NCBI GenBank assembly: GCA_963798775.1
Contig: CAWCUK010000001.1
Coordinates: 620,001 to 684,000, forward strand
DNA length: 64,000 bases
Source: CAWCUK01 sp963798775
GTDB lineage: Bacteria; Bacteroidota; Ignavibacteria; Ignavibacteriales; Ignavibacteriaceae
Direction: 5' to 3'
Position numbers and translations under genes: made by a program. This document shows positions 53,478 to 63,800 of this stretch, in pieces (the stretch's first letter is position 1; each line of letters begins with the position of its first letter). The notes under the pieces are model-generated. The model had not been told where the DNA came from, ran no database searches, and saw nothing but the letters and a program-made list of their open reading frames with translations.

Positions 53478-54812
53478 TTAAAATTTTAAATGCTCAATAA
53501 AACTAGTATCAAAATTCCCGCTGATGAATCTTTCATCTTCAAGAACTTTTTGATGAAAAGGAACCGTAGTTTTAATTCCTTCAACGGCAAATTCCTCTAA
53601 TGCCCGTTTGCCTCTTGCAATTGCATGAGATCTATCTTTTCCCCATACAATTAATTTAGCGATCAGCGAATCGTAATAAGGAGGAATTGAATATGACTGA
53701 TAAATATGAGAATCGATTCTTACACCGTAACCGCCTGGGAAGTGCAATGACTGAATTTTTCCCGGAGAAGGCCTGAAGTTATGATCAGGATCTTCGGCGT
53801 TGATTCTAAACTCAATAGCATGTCCGTTCGGTTTTCCGGGTAAAGTATCAACTTGCTCACCTGCGGCTACTAAAATTTGCTGCCTTACTATATCAACTCC
53901 GTAAACTAGTTCCGTAACAGGGTGTTCAACTTGAATACGAGTATTCATTTCCATGAAATAAAAATTTTTGTGCCTGTCTAGAAGAAATTCTATTGTTCCG
54001 GCACCTTCATAATTAACAGACTGTGAGCCCAAAATCGCGGCTTCACCCATTTTTCTTCTTATTTCATCATCTACTGCGGGTGAAGGGGATTCTTCAACTA
54101 ATTTCTGATGGCGTCTTTGAATAGAGCAATCTCTTTCGCCGTAATGATATACATTTCCGAAAGTATCTCCTAATATTTGAATCTCCACATGACGCGGATT
54201 TTCTATATATTTTTCTATATAAACATCGGGATTTCCAAACGCTGATTCAGCTTCATGACGTGCGGTTTGAAATGCTTTTTCAAATTCTTTCTCTTCCCAA
54301 ACAATACGCATTCCTTTGCCTCCGCCGCCGGCAGAAGCTTTTATTATAACAGGGAAACCAATCTCTTCCGCGATTTTTTTCCCTTCATTTATCTCGGACA
54401 CAACTCCGTCGCTGCCGGGTACAACAGGAACACCGTTTTTTTTCATTGTATCTTTTGCAAAGGCCTTATCTCCCATTGAATTTATCATTTTTGGAGAAGG
54501 GCCGATAAATTTGATATCCGATTCGGCACATATTTCTGAAAAATTAGCATTTTCGGCAAGAAATCCATAACCGGGATGAATAGCATCCGCACCTGTGACT
54601 TGAGCCGCAGAAATTATTGAAGGAATTTTTAAATAACTGTCTTTACTAAAAGGAGGGCCAATGCAAACTGCCTCGTCCGCAAAAGTAACATGAAGTGAAT
54701 CTTTATCGGCTTCTGAATATACTGCTACTGTCTTAATACCAAGTTCTTTACAAGTTCTTATTATTCTTAATGCAATCTCCCCGCGATTGGCTATTAAAAT
54801 TTTATTAAACAA
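53478..54812 (-). CDS. accC: Acetyl-CoA carboxylase, biotin carboxylase subunit
   Basis: ATP-grasp enzyme that carboxylates biotin on AccB. It has 444 residues, full length. ILIANRGEIALRIIRTC starts the N-domain. KASAGGGGKGMRIV is the glycine-rich ATP loop. HVEIQILGD, CSIQRRHQKLVEESPSP, FMEMNTRIQVEHPVTE and the catalytic RIDSHIYQ region are all present. It follows accB by 22 bases, the normal accB-accC pair. Confidence 0.97.
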   Translation of the reverse strand: MFNKILIANRGEIALRIIRTCKELGIKTVAVYSEADKDSLHVTFADEAVCIGPPFSKDSYLKIPSIISAAQVTGADAIHPGYGFLAENANFSEICAESDIKFIGPSPKMINSMGDKAFAKDTMKKNGVPVVPGSDGVVSEINEGKKIAEEIGFPVIIKASAGGGGKGMRIVWEEKEFEKAFQTARHEAESAFGNPDVYIEKYIENPRHVEIQILGDTFGNVYHYGERDCSIQRRHQKLVEESPSPAVDDEIRRKMGEAAILGSQSVNYEGAGTIEFLLDRHKNFYFMEMNTRIQVEHPVTELVYGVDIVRQQILVAAGEQVDTLPGKPNGHAIEFRINAEDPDHNFRPSPGKIQSLHFPGGYGVRIDSHIYQSYSIPPYYDSLIAKLIVWGKDRSHAIARGKRALEEFAVEGIKTTVPFHQKVLEDERFISGNFDTSFIEHLKF

Positions 54813-54834
54813 ATTGTCCTCAATCTCAATAATA

Positions 54835-55305
54835 TTAGCTGGTCTGAATTAAAAATAGAGGCTGGTTATACTCAACAGGTTTACCATTTTCCACTAAAAC
54901 TTTTACTATTTTCCCGTTAACATCCGATTCAATTTCGTTCATCAGTTTCATTGCCTCAACAATGCAAAGTACACTTCCGACGGAAATAGTATCTCCAATT
55001 TGAATATAAGGATCGGCATCCGGAGCGGGAGCTCGATAAAAAGTACCGACAATGGGTGATTTAACTTCATGAAGATTTTCTGCGGGAGCTTCTTCTTTTT
55101 CAGCCATTTTTTCTATTTGCTCTGAAGAGTTTTTAGTTTCGGCAGCCTGAGCCGGCTGAGCAAAAATTTGAGGCTGTGTAATTGTTTGCATACCTCTAAT
55201 TTTCTTTGCAATCTTTACACGAAACCCTTCTTCTTCAATTTCCAGATCAGTAATTTCGCTTGAATCAACAAGCTTAACAAGTTTCTTAATTAAATTTAAA
55301 TCCAT
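54835..55305 (-). CDS. accB: Acetyl-CoA carboxylase, biotin carboxyl carrier protein
   Basis: A 156-residue BCCP. The biotinyl lysine is K120 in VEAMKLMNEI. The thumb loop region SPIVGTFYRAPAPDADPYIQIGD lies before it. An Ala/Gln/Glu-rich linker (about 40-80) separates the N-terminal helix (DLNLIKKLVKLVDSSEITDLEI) from the biotinyl domain. It begins 15 bases after efp, a common pairing. Confidence 0.96.
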   Translation of the reverse strand: MDLNLIKKLVKLVDSSEITDLEIEEEGFRVKIAKKIRGMQTITQPQIFAQPAQAAETKNSSEQIEKMAEKEEAPAENLHEVKSPIVGTFYRAPAPDADPYIQIGDTISVGSVLCIVEAMKLMNEIESDVNGKIVKVLVENGKPVEYNQPLFLIQTS

Positions 55306-55320
55306 TTATTTTCCCTGAAG

Positions 55321-55884
55321 TTAAGATTTAACTCTTTCTACATAACTGCCGGTTCTTGTATCTACTTTAAGAACATCATCAACATCTATAAAAAGAGGAA
55401 CATTTATTGAAGCCCCGGTTTCCAGTCTTGCCGGTTTATTTGCGCCGGTGGCGGTATCACCTCTAAAGCCTGGTTCGGTTTCAACTACTTTTAGTTGAAC
55501 AAATGTTGGAATTTCTACATTTATAATTTCATCGCCGTTAAAAAGTATTTCTACTTCTTCCCCTTCTTTAAGATAATTTACACCGTCGCCGAAATAATCA
55601 TTAGTAACATTTATTTGTTCATAGGTGTCGTTATCCATGCAGACTAAAAAATCGCCGTCTCTATATAAATATTGATATTTTCTTCTTTCAACTCTTACTA
55701 CATCTACACTCTCACCGGAACGAAAGGTATTATCTAAAACCTTACCGGTTCTAATATTTTTTAATACGGTTCTTACAAAAGCGCCGCCTTTACCCGGTTT
55801 TACATGCTGAAATTCAATTATGGTGTAGAGATCATTTTTAAATTTTATAATTAGACCATTTCTGAAATCTGATGTATCGGCCAT
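55321..55884 (-). CDS. efp: Elongation factor P
   Basis: Rescues ribosomes stalled on polyproline. It has 187 residues with three beta-barrel domains. The tip loop HVKPGKGGAFVRT has a lysine (K32) at the position that is lysylated in the EpmA-type pathway; whether it is modified here is unknown. The C-terminal domain ends KVDTRTGSYVERV, as usual. It heads efp-accB-accC-gcvH. Confidence 0.97.
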   Translation of the reverse strand: MADTSDFRNGLIIKFKNDLYTIIEFQHVKPGKGGAFVRTVLKNIRTGKVLDNTFRSGESVDVVRVERRKYQYLYRDGDFLVCMDNDTYEQINVTNDYFGDGVNYLKEGEEVEILFNGDEIINVEIPTFVQLKVVETEPGFRGDTATGANKPARLETGASINVPLFIDVDDVLKVDTRTGSYVERVKS

Positions 55885-56011
55885 AAAATCCTATTATTAT
55901 TAAATTATTAAATAGGACAAAAAATAGATATATACCGTTTGAAAGTCAAGAAATTAGTACTTAGAGTGTTTTGGTTAAAACTGATGCTTTTTTAGTAATA
56001 TTGGGCAATTT

Positions 56012-56052
56012 TGAATAAAAAAAGCCGTGAATTTTAAATTTTCACGGCTTTT
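56012..56052 (-). terminator. Terminator of the PorV-like gene
   Basis: AAAAGCCGTGAA and TTCACGGCTTTT (arms at 56020-56031 and 56041-56052) form a perfect 12-bp hairpin. On the minus strand it is followed by TTTTTTTATT. It lies 22 bases after the stop of the PorV-like gene and ends the 60-kb T9SS cluster before efp. Confidence 0.85.
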
Positions 56053-56073
56053 AAAAAAGTACATATTATGTAA

Positions 56074-57099
56074 TTAAAACAATACACCCAAGGAAATATA
56101 CTGAACATTTTTTAAGCGGCCGAAATCTTCATAAGCATAATCCAGCTTTACTTTTATAGAGCCGATTATTCTGTAATTCACACCAACTCCAAAAGTTAAA
56201 CCTTGTTCTCCTTCATTTTCGAATAAAGATTTATATCCGCCTCTGAGGAAAAGGGTTTCGTTCCAAGCATATTCAACTCCGGTGTTAATTGATTCACTAT
56301 TATCATTAGGGTGAATTGCGTCTAGAGCTAAAGTTAATTTATTAGTTTGGCTGCTAATTGCATCAACCGCAACACCGAATCTGAAAATAAGCGGCATTTC
56401 ATATCCATCCAACTGAAGATCGGTATTAATAATATTTCCGTCTCCGGCACCAACTTTAGTTATTTGAAGAATATCTCTTCCGGAAAGTTTCATTTTAGGA
56501 CCGAAATTAGATATACTTGCGCCTAACCTAAATTGATTAAGAAAAGGAATAGTATAAAGTGTTCCGATATCAAAGGCGAAACCATACGCGTTCTCATTCC
56601 AGATATAATCATTTACATATTTAACATTTGCACCGATAGAAAATTCTTCGGTAAGATTGCGGGCATAAGAAATACCGATTAAAAGTGAACCGGCGTTAAA
56701 TCTTTCTCCGGTACCTTCGGGATGATCCAAAGTTCTAACGGCCATATCTCCCATCGACATTACCGAAACGAAAGCGCCGAGGGAACCTAGTCCCGGTACG
56801 TCTAAACCAAATCCAGCGTAATCTAAATTTACATCGGATATCCAATCTACATGATTAAAATATGCCTCTCTGGATCCTATTCTAGCCAGGCCAGCAGGAT
56901 TCCAGTATAAAGATGTAACATCATTCGAAGTTGCGGTAAAAGCGCCTCCCATACCCACAGCACGGGGGCCTACACCAATTTTTAAGAATTGTGCGGCTGT
57001 AGTTCCGGTTTTATTTAATGAAGCTCCAACCTGCGCATAACCGGCATTTTCCAAAAACAGAAACGCCAGAATAATTAATAAAATCTTGAAGGATTTCAT
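56074..57099 (-). CDS. PorV/PorQ-family outer-membrane beta-barrel protein
   Basis: A 341-residue protein from ATG 57099, chosen for its AAGGAGA ribosome site. The signal peptide ends YAQ. The first mature part, with FLKIGVGPRAVGMGGAFTATSNDVTSLYWNPAGLA, is the hallmark of the PorV/UPF0164 family. A FadL-like 14-strand barrel follows and ends in FGRLKNVQYISLGVLF. PorV shuttles T9SS cargo from translocon to attachment complex, but many family members are of unknown use. It is directly downstream of a giant T9SS cargo, which supports a secretion role for that cargo. Confidence 0.87.
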   Translation of the reverse strand: MKSFKILLIILAFLFLENAGYAQVGASLNKTGTTAAQFLKIGVGPRAVGMGGAFTATSNDVTSLYWNPAGLARIGSREAYFNHVDWISDVNLDYAGFGLDVPGLGSLGAFVSVMSMGDMAVRTLDHPEGTGERFNAGSLLIGISYARNLTEEFSIGANVKYVNDYIWNENAYGFAFDIGTLYTIPFLNQFRLGASISNFGPKMKLSGRDILQITKVGAGDGNIINTDLQLDGYEMPLIFRFGVAVDAISSQTNKLTLALDAIHPNDNSESINTGVEYAWNETLFLRGGYKSLFENEGEQGLTFGVGVNYRIIGSIKVKLDYAYEDFGRLKNVQYISLGVLF

Positions 57100-57164
57100 C
57101 GATGTCTCCTTATTATATTTTGAATATGAGTTTGTTTTCATGATTTATTTTTACCTCACATTCA

Positions 57165-60100
57165 TTATTTAATTAGAGCAAACTTGATTAATTTTTCACC
57201 GACACCGGGCGCGTCTATATGCGCAAAATAAATACCATAGGCAACACTAAAACCATCCTTGTTTAGCAGGTTCCAATATTCCTTTCCGTTCTCCAGATTG
57301 GTATCATGATCTATAGTTTGCACATATTCACCGCTCAAGGTGTAAATTCTTATTGAACATTTAGGCGGAAGATTTTCAAAATAAATTCTTCTTTCACCTC
57401 TAACTTGTCCCGGCAGTTTGGTAGTCGGTTCAATTTCATTTACTCCTACATAAGGATTAGGGACAACATAAACATTTTTTAAACCGGTTTTGGCCATTTC
57501 TTGGCTGTATTTAACACCTTCAGTTTCAAAGGTAATTTTATCAGCTGAAGTGAACGGACGTTTGGTAGCTAATACGAAAACGTCTCCGTTACCGGGCGGA
57601 ACAGGCGTTAAAGTTGAATCCTTAGGTTTTGAGAAAACAATTCCCCAGGTTGTTTCATCCGGCTTGCCGGTTGAACCGGGTTTGAATAGAATTATTTCAT
57701 CACCGGAATTCCAAGCCGTATCTTTTTTAACCGGTTCGTTTACAAAAGCCAGAATTGGAATATTTTCTGTTAAATCTTTTACTTTAAATTTAACCGGAAA
57801 TTTTTTCAATCCGCCGGTTACTAAAAAGAAAGCTGAATCCACATAAGTATCGGAGAAAGATATTTCATAATCTGCCGGATATTTTGCGCCTGTGCCGATT
57901 GAGCCTTTTTGAATAAAATGAGTGTAATTTGTATTTCCTTCTACCCATTCTGTTCTGCTTGAATCAATTTCAAGAACCGTCTCATTTACAACTCTTAGTT
58001 CCAGACCATCAAATACAGGGTTTCCATCTTCTCCCTGCAACCTTGTACTTTTATAGACCGGAAAATAATGATAAGTAATGGAAAAGTTTTCTTGATTAGG
58101 CATTGAACTGGTTGCGGTTCTTCTAACTGAGCCGCGTTCATAATCAACTATGTAATCCGCTCCTTCGGCATAAACAGTACCGTCACTTCCTTTTACAACT
58201 AAACTTGAATCATTGGCAATATTAGAATATTCTAACTTACTGAATTTATCATCAAAGGCTTTAAAATTTTCTTCTACAGGAGTTTCTTTAATTACCGAAT
58301 AATTTAATCTCGCGATATTCTTTCCGCGATATTCTATACTATCATTGAAAACAACTTTATATTTACCGTTATCTAAAACTTGCATATTATCCAAAATTTT
58401 CAAACCTACTTTGCCGGTCCCTTTTCCGGTATGTTCCGCGGGAATATCTGAAACTGAAGCGGAATTAAATCCGCTTGCGGTTCGACCGGGAATAACTTTT
58501 ACTGTATTTGGGTCAAATTTTAATTGAGCGGTAATCGGATCAACAGTAATTTTTTTGGTTGTTTCCGTAGGAGGAATTTCGGTTGAATCCCCATGATCAT
58601 AAGCCACGACAGCATAATAATAAGTTTGGCCGTTAATTACATTATTAGAATCTACATAAGAATGTACCAATCCGCTGTTATTTCCTAAATAATATTGGAT
58701 TCCTCTTCCTTGATAAGGAACGGGATGGTAGCCTATCCAAATATCCGGAATATTTGCGGTCCAAGATCCGTCATTATTATAATCTTTATACGGTTCACCA
58801 ATATCGTATTTCGCGTTACTATTCAAATCTGTATATGGTTCATCCATTTTATCATTATCAAATTTAGCGTCGTTTCCTTTATAATCTTTTAATGGATCGT
58901 TGAGAAAACCGGCACCCTTTCCGTCAGTAATTTGTTGTATATCATTAAAAGAAGGATCGGTACTTCTATAAATAACATAGCCTTCAAAATCTTTCCCGGA
59001 AATCGGATCGATACTTTGTTCTGCTTTATCATCCCAAAAAAGTGTAACTTTTTTATCACCGGGAACAGCGGTAACTGTAGGAAGAACCGGTGGTTTATAG
59101 AATTGATAATTTTGATTATAAATAGTCTGAACTGTTTCAGCGGAAGTCAGTAAATCGTCCAAATCTTCACCGCAAAGAAGCGCCATAGAAATTCTTTTTG
59201 TTTCTCCTTTTTTAAGAGAAATGTATCCTGAACCATAGATAAATACGATATCCGCGTTCTGCTGAATAGCTCCGAAATTACGCGGAATAGAACGATTCCA
59301 CATAGATTCGTCGTTAGAAATTTTATCCGTACTCCAGGTCCAGCTGTTAAAGCTTGTTAAGCCAATTTGATCCGATTCATCAAGGTCTGTAAACTCAAAA
59401 TTAGGTTCACCGGGATGTAAAGGATCTAAAGAACCGTCAGCTAATTTTATTCCGGCTGTAGGAACGCCGTCACCTTCCCCCAAATCGTTTGTATTTGGAA
59501 TACCGTCTATTCCAAGATCATCGGAAAAAGCAGACCAATCATGATCGTTATCTATTCCATCATCCTGTCGTTCATCAATCATTCCGTCACCGTCATCGTC
59601 AATACCATTATTTGGGTTGCCGGGACTTTCTAAAAATTTACAACCTAAATATCCTAATTTTAGTCCTTGCGGCCCGGTCATATCTTCATCAAAAAAGTAA
59701 ACCATACTTCTGGCGTATGGAGGAATTTTATCTACATTTACAGAACTAGTGGAGTATGGAGGCACAAAAAAACCATTATCATCAGTATTTTCGGGAGAAC
59801 CTGATCCTACATCGGGGTCACCATAAACTCCGAAAAAAACCGAATCTATATCTTTTTCACTTGTGTTCGTAATTGTATATACAAAGAAGATAGTATTTTC
59901 CGCTAAAGCATTACTCCACTGGAAAGCTCTCCCTTCTACTTGTACTCCTAAACCTCTTCTGCTGGAATCTGAAGGAAAAGGATAATATTGAAACTCTGCA
60001 TTATCTCTATCGTCCATTCCCCAAAAAACTTCCAAATCAGCGTTATTGGCGTCTTGAGATAAATAACCCGGCCAAACATATTTTCCTAAGTCAGGATTAT

Positions 60101-60713
60101 ACCAACTACGCGGCCAGCTGTCAGGTTTTCCGTCACCGTCTAAATCGGGCGCAGGATTGGAAGCCATATGCTGCTGAGTAGGATCTTCATATCCTTCTAA
60201 TGGCTGCCATTGCCAAAGCGTGTCCCCGTTCGGGCTTAACTCTTGTAAATGATAACTTGATGTTTCATAATCATGTAAACCATCGGAAATAATATGTATT
60301 CTTTTACTTGGATTATTCGCATCCGGAACTGAGGCGCCAACTATAGGGCAAAACTGAAAAACATATGAAAGGTTGTGCCAAACAAAATTGTTTACACCTC
60401 TTAAAAGTCCGTAGCCTGGCCCAATACCGCCGTAGTTAAATATATCTGTACTAATTTTATTTCCGTTCATAAAGTATGATTTTCTTTGAGCCTGCTGCTG
60501 TGTTTTCAGCATAGATTCAGAGTTATTATCCTTCTTTCTAAGAACCGTAGCAGTATTGTTATTAGCTTTTTCTTGCTGGATAGCCTTCATCATAAAGTCT
60601 TTAACGGCTTTATGTTCTTCGACTTTTTTTCCCGATACTGATTGAGCAAAGCTAGCAGTTGAAATTGAAGCTAAAGCAAAAAACAGTATTAACTTAAAAA
60701 ACATTTTATTCAT
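57165..60713 (-). CDS. Giant T9SS-secreted protein with Fn3 and calcium-binding-like repeats
   Basis: An exported protein of 1182 residues with a signal peptide at 1-23. About residues 190-200 and 370-410 carry short Asp-rich calcium-binding-like loops (DLDGDGKPDSW and NGIDDDGDGMIDE with DNDHDWS). A fibronectin type III-like domain lies at about 540-720 (KVTLFWDDKAEQS, GYVIYRSTD, YYYAVVAYDHGDS). The C-terminal about 100 residues are the T9SS sorting domain: VPNPYVGVNE, CSIRIYTLSGEYVQTID, YWNLLNKDGFSVAYGIYFA. No enzyme motif is visible, so the role is probably structural or adhesive. It lies between a TonB receptor and a PorV-like gene. Confidence 0.85.
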   Translation of the reverse strand: MNKMFFKLILFFALASISTASFAQSVSGKKVEEHKAVKDFMMKAIQQEKANNNTATVLRKKDNNSESMLKTQQQAQRKSYFMNGNKISTDIFNYGGIGPGYGLLRGVNNFVWHNLSYVFQFCPIVGASVPDANNPSKRIHIISDGLHDYETSSYHLQELSPNGDTLWQWQPLEGYEDPTQQHMASNPAPDLDGDGKPDSWPRSWYNPDLGKYVWPGYLSQDANNADLEVFWGMDDRDNAEFQYYPFPSDSSRRGLGVQVEGRAFQWSNALAENTIFFVYTITNTSEKDIDSVFFGVYGDPDVGSGSPENTDDNGFFVPPYSTSSVNVDKIPPYARSMVYFFDEDMTGPQGLKLGYLGCKFLESPGNPNNGIDDDGDGMIDERQDDGIDNDHDWSAFSDDLGIDGIPNTNDLGEGDGVPTAGIKLADGSLDPLHPGEPNFEFTDLDESDQIGLTSFNSWTWSTDKISNDESMWNRSIPRNFGAIQQNADIVFIYGSGYISLKKGETKRISMALLCGEDLDDLLTSAETVQTIYNQNYQFYKPPVLPTVTAVPGDKKVTLFWDDKAEQSIDPISGKDFEGYVIYRSTDPSFNDIQQITDGKGAGFLNDPLKDYKGNDAKFDNDKMDEPYTDLNSNAKYDIGEPYKDYNNDGSWTANIPDIWIGYHPVPYQGRGIQYYLGNNSGLVHSYVDSNNVINGQTYYYAVVAYDHGDSTEIPPTETTKKITVDPITAQLKFDPNTVKVIPGRTASGFNSASVSDIPAEHTGKGTGKVGLKILDNMQVLDNGKYKVVFNDSIEYRGKNIARLNYSVIKETPVEENFKAFDDKFSKLEYSNIANDSSLVVKGSDGTVYAEGADYIVDYERGSVRRTATSSMPNQENFSITYHYFPVYKSTRLQGEDGNPVFDGLELRVVNETVLEIDSSRTEWVEGNTNYTHFIQKGSIGTGAKYPADYEISFSDTYVDSAFFLVTGGLKKFPVKFKVKDLTENIPILAFVNEPVKKDTAWNSGDEIILFKPGSTGKPDETTWGIVFSKPKDSTLTPVPPGNGDVFVLATKRPFTSADKITFETEGVKYSQEMAKTGLKNVYVVPNPYVGVNEIEPTTKLPGQVRGERRIYFENLPPKCSIRIYTLSGEYVQTIDHDTNLENGKEYWNLLNKDGFSVAYGIYFAHIDAPGVGEKLIKFALIK

Positions 60714-60740
60714 ATTTTAAAATCTCCGTTTAATATGCGA

Positions 60741-63497
60741 TCAAAATTCAAAAGATACTCCGAGTTTAACTTCTCTCGGCGGTAAATAATAACTTGGTAC
60801 ATTAAAATATTCACTGGTTGGATGAACACCCGGCACGTTTTCGGCAATTTGATCTGTTGCTTTAGCTGTACCTTGCTGCTGAACAAGAGTATAAGTTGCT
60901 CTTCCGGTATCGGTGTAAATTAAGCGTTCATTTAACGTATCAAATAAGTTGAAGATTTTTAGAAAGACTGTGAAATCCATTCCAAAATAATTGAAGGATT
61001 TTTCCGCAAGCAAATCAACAGTTGCCTGAGAAGGACGGCGGGCGCTGTTTGTTCTTAAATATACTTGCTGATCTAAAATTTGCGGGGTGTAAGGAAGTCC
61101 GGTTCCTAATCTTCCAACCAATGTTGCACTCCAATCTTCTCCGCCGACAGATACTGTGGCATTAAGCGTATGAGTTTGATCCCAGCTTAAGAAAACTGGA
61201 ATTTTTTCAGTTTGCCTGCCCGAAGAAAGATCGAGAAAAAATGCGTCCGAATTAGTTTCATTACCTTCGGCAACCATAAAAGTATAATCTAAAGAAACAC
61301 CGAACATACTCTGAGCTGTGCGTCTTTTAGTTAAAGAGAAAATAACACCTTTATTGTTGCTGTAATCTTTATTAACATATTTAAAATAGGTTTGTGTACC
61401 GCTTATTCTTATCTGTTGAAGCGCTAGTAAATCTCTTACATCTTTATAAAAACCTGTTACATTAAACGCTAAATCTTCAAACAACTGCTGTTGTAAACCT
61501 AATTCATATGTAACAGTTTTTTGCGGATTTAGATTTGCGTTGCCGAAAATTGGCGAACCGCTTGAATAGCTGAATTTGAAATCCGGATTTGTATATAGGT
61601 AAGAGAACGGAGGCATCTGGAAAAAATGTCCGTATGAAAAGTGAATAATTCCATTATCGGTAATTGGGAAAGAGATTCCGATTCTAGGACTTATTTGATT
61701 TTTACCCGGAGCTTCGGCAAGTAATTTAGAAGGATCGACTTGCGGCGGTAAATCCGGATTATATGGAGAAGGATTAAAAATATCGGTTGAATATTTTGAG
61801 TTTGATTTGAAATAATCGTAGCGCAAACCAACATTTACAATAATACTTTCAAACTCCATCTTGTCCTGTATATATCCGGAAATAACAATAGGTTTTTTAG
61901 TATATCGATTATGATTTGTTGTTGTTAAGTCGGGAATAGTAGCTGATTTATAATATGTTGAATCTCGAAGAATTAAGAAATTTTCGTAATCCAGTTTATG
62001 GGTTTGATATTCCGCGCCGAATTTCAATTCATGATGATTATTCAATTGGCTGGTCATATCAAATTTTGCACCTATTGTAGCCGATCTTTGATAATATTGG
62101 CCATTTTGAGTACCGCCTGAAAGGAATGTATAATTACCCGCGGTATTTAATTTATAATCCGGCTGATAACGCGGATCCGGATGATATGCGTTTATATCCA
62201 TCCCGGGATGAAAATCGACAGATTTTCCGGAGGCATCGAGCAGGGGATATACATATTGTTTAAAATCATTTAAATTATACGAACCGCGTAAAGTATAAAA
62301 AGTTGATTGATTTAATGCTTGTCGCAATTCAAGAGAATTTAGCAATCCCCATTCATAATTATGATATGTTCCATCAGGATTATATTTAAAATCATGATTA
62401 TATGATTGATAGTGAGAATTAGAATAAAGCACATCATAATTAATTTTTACTGTTGAGATAGGCTTAAAAGTAAGTTTACCTGTTCCGCTGAAATCTCTGC
62501 TTGGATTCATTGCTACCAATGCGTTATCGCCGGTTTGGGCAATTTTTATGTCATTTGGGTCCGCTGGATTTTTATAAACAGAATCGGAAGGATTATGTTC
62601 GCGGATTCCGTATAACCATCCTTCTTCATTTTCATATCTGCCGGATAGAAAAAAAGTTAATTTATTGGATACTGGAATAGGACCGCTTAAAGTTAACTCT
62701 CCAACGAAATCACTCAATGCGTTAAAATCATTAATATGATCAAAAACTTCTGTTCTTGAACTTATTTTATCTCCGGTATAAAAGGAAAATTTACCTTTAT
62801 ATTTGCTGCCCCCTTCTTTAGTAACGGCATTCACAATTCCGCTTAACGCGTTGCCGTATTCAGCGTTAAAAGTACCGCTAACTACAGACAATTCTTGAAT
62901 AGCGTTTGTCGCAATTTCTACGGTTCTGGTATTATCAAAAGGATTTGAAATTGAAACACCGTTAACTGTATATGAAACTTCGCTGGATCTTCCACCTCTT
63001 ATATGTATTTCACCGCCGACACCTTTAACAACTCCGGCCTGCAAAGTTAAGATTTGAGACATACTTTCAACGGGAAGGCTTTCAATTTGCCCTGCGTCTA
63101 CAGTTACTTGAGAGGATGTAAGATCTTTTTTGATTAGAGGAGCATGAGCTTCTACTATAACAGCTTCAAGTTCAACGGATTCAATTTTTAAAATCACATC
63201 TAGGTTAGTAGTAAAATCAGCTTGAATTTTTACATTAACAAATTGTTTTTTTTGATAAGCTACAGCCGAAAAATTAACTTTATATGTATCCGGCGGGAGA
63301 TTATTTATAACATAATAACCGTCAAGATCTGTTGCAGCTCCGTAAGTGGTACCGTCAATTATAACATTAACACCCGGAATTGGCTCGCCGGTTTCGGCAT
63401 CTTTAACATAACCTGCCAGTTTTCCTGTTGTACCCGCGTAAGCTTGCACTACAAAAAGACCGGTTAAAATAAAAAGAGTCAGTAACCTTTTTATCAT
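60741..63497 (-). CDS. TonB-dependent receptor with carboxypeptidase-regulatory-like domain
   Basis: Outer-membrane receptor of 918 residues. The signal peptide ends AYA. Residues about 24-110 are a CarboxypepD_reg-like domain (GKLAGYVKDAETGEPIPGVNVIIDGTTYG and DLDGYYVINNLPPDTY). The plug follows at about 130-240 (GGRSSEVSYTVNGVSI and FNAEYGNALSGIVNAVTKEGG). The rest is a beta barrel that ends REVKLGVSFEF. There is no SusD partner and no siderophore or vitamin signal, so the substrate is unknown. It is upstream of the giant T9SS cargo by 27 bases. In many Ignavibacteria such a receptor, cargo and PorV trio recurs. Confidence 0.9.
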   Translation of the reverse strand: MIKRLLTLFILTGLFVVQAYAGTTGKLAGYVKDAETGEPIPGVNVIIDGTTYGAATDLDGYYVINNLPPDTYKVNFSAVAYQKKQFVNVKIQADFTTNLDVILKIESVELEAVIVEAHAPLIKKDLTSSQVTVDAGQIESLPVESMSQILTLQAGVVKGVGGEIHIRGGRSSEVSYTVNGVSISNPFDNTRTVEIATNAIQELSVVSGTFNAEYGNALSGIVNAVTKEGGSKYKGKFSFYTGDKISSRTEVFDHINDFNALSDFVGELTLSGPIPVSNKLTFFLSGRYENEEGWLYGIREHNPSDSVYKNPADPNDIKIAQTGDNALVAMNPSRDFSGTGKLTFKPISTVKINYDVLYSNSHYQSYNHDFKYNPDGTYHNYEWGLLNSLELRQALNQSTFYTLRGSYNLNDFKQYVYPLLDASGKSVDFHPGMDINAYHPDPRYQPDYKLNTAGNYTFLSGGTQNGQYYQRSATIGAKFDMTSQLNNHHELKFGAEYQTHKLDYENFLILRDSTYYKSATIPDLTTTNHNRYTKKPIVISGYIQDKMEFESIIVNVGLRYDYFKSNSKYSTDIFNPSPYNPDLPPQVDPSKLLAEAPGKNQISPRIGISFPITDNGIIHFSYGHFFQMPPFSYLYTNPDFKFSYSSGSPIFGNANLNPQKTVTYELGLQQQLFEDLAFNVTGFYKDVRDLLALQQIRISGTQTYFKYVNKDYSNNKGVIFSLTKRRTAQSMFGVSLDYTFMVAEGNETNSDAFFLDLSSGRQTEKIPVFLSWDQTHTLNATVSVGGEDWSATLVGRLGTGLPYTPQILDQQVYLRTNSARRPSQATVDLLAEKSFNYFGMDFTVFLKIFNLFDTLNERLIYTDTGRATYTLVQQQGTAKATDQIAENVPGVHPTSEYFNVPSYYLPPREVKLGVSFEF

Positions 63498-63741
63498 TTA
63501 TACCTCCTAGGGTTCTCGGAATTTGATAATAATTGAAAAGGAAAGAAAAACGAGGAACATTATATTCATTTAATTAGAAATCCTTAGAACAATTTTTTTC
63601 GACAAAAAAATAAGGATAACCTTAACAGTAATCAAGATATTTGACATAAATAGAATTGTATTTTTCGCATTTATACGGAATAATATTAATTATTTTTTGT
63701 ATATAATTTCATTTTATTAATTTTTGGTAGATAAATTAAAC
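63498..63741. other. Upstream region of the TonB receptor gene
   Basis: An AT-rich region with an RBS (GGAGG) just before the receptor ATG. I found no good TAnnTTTG box facing the gene, no open frame and no RNA element. Confidence 0.35.
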
Positions 63742-63772
63742 AAAAAAACCGCGGAAAAAATTTCCCGCGGTT
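63742..63772 (-). terminator. Terminator of the gene cut by the right edge
   Basis: AACCGCGG (63747-63754) and CCGCGGTT (63765-63772) form an 8-bp hairpin. On the minus strand it is followed by six or more T. It lies 28 bases after the stop of the T9SS protein at the window edge. Confidence 0.85.
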
Positions 63773-63800
63773 AAAAATTCAGAAGGATTTTACACAAATA

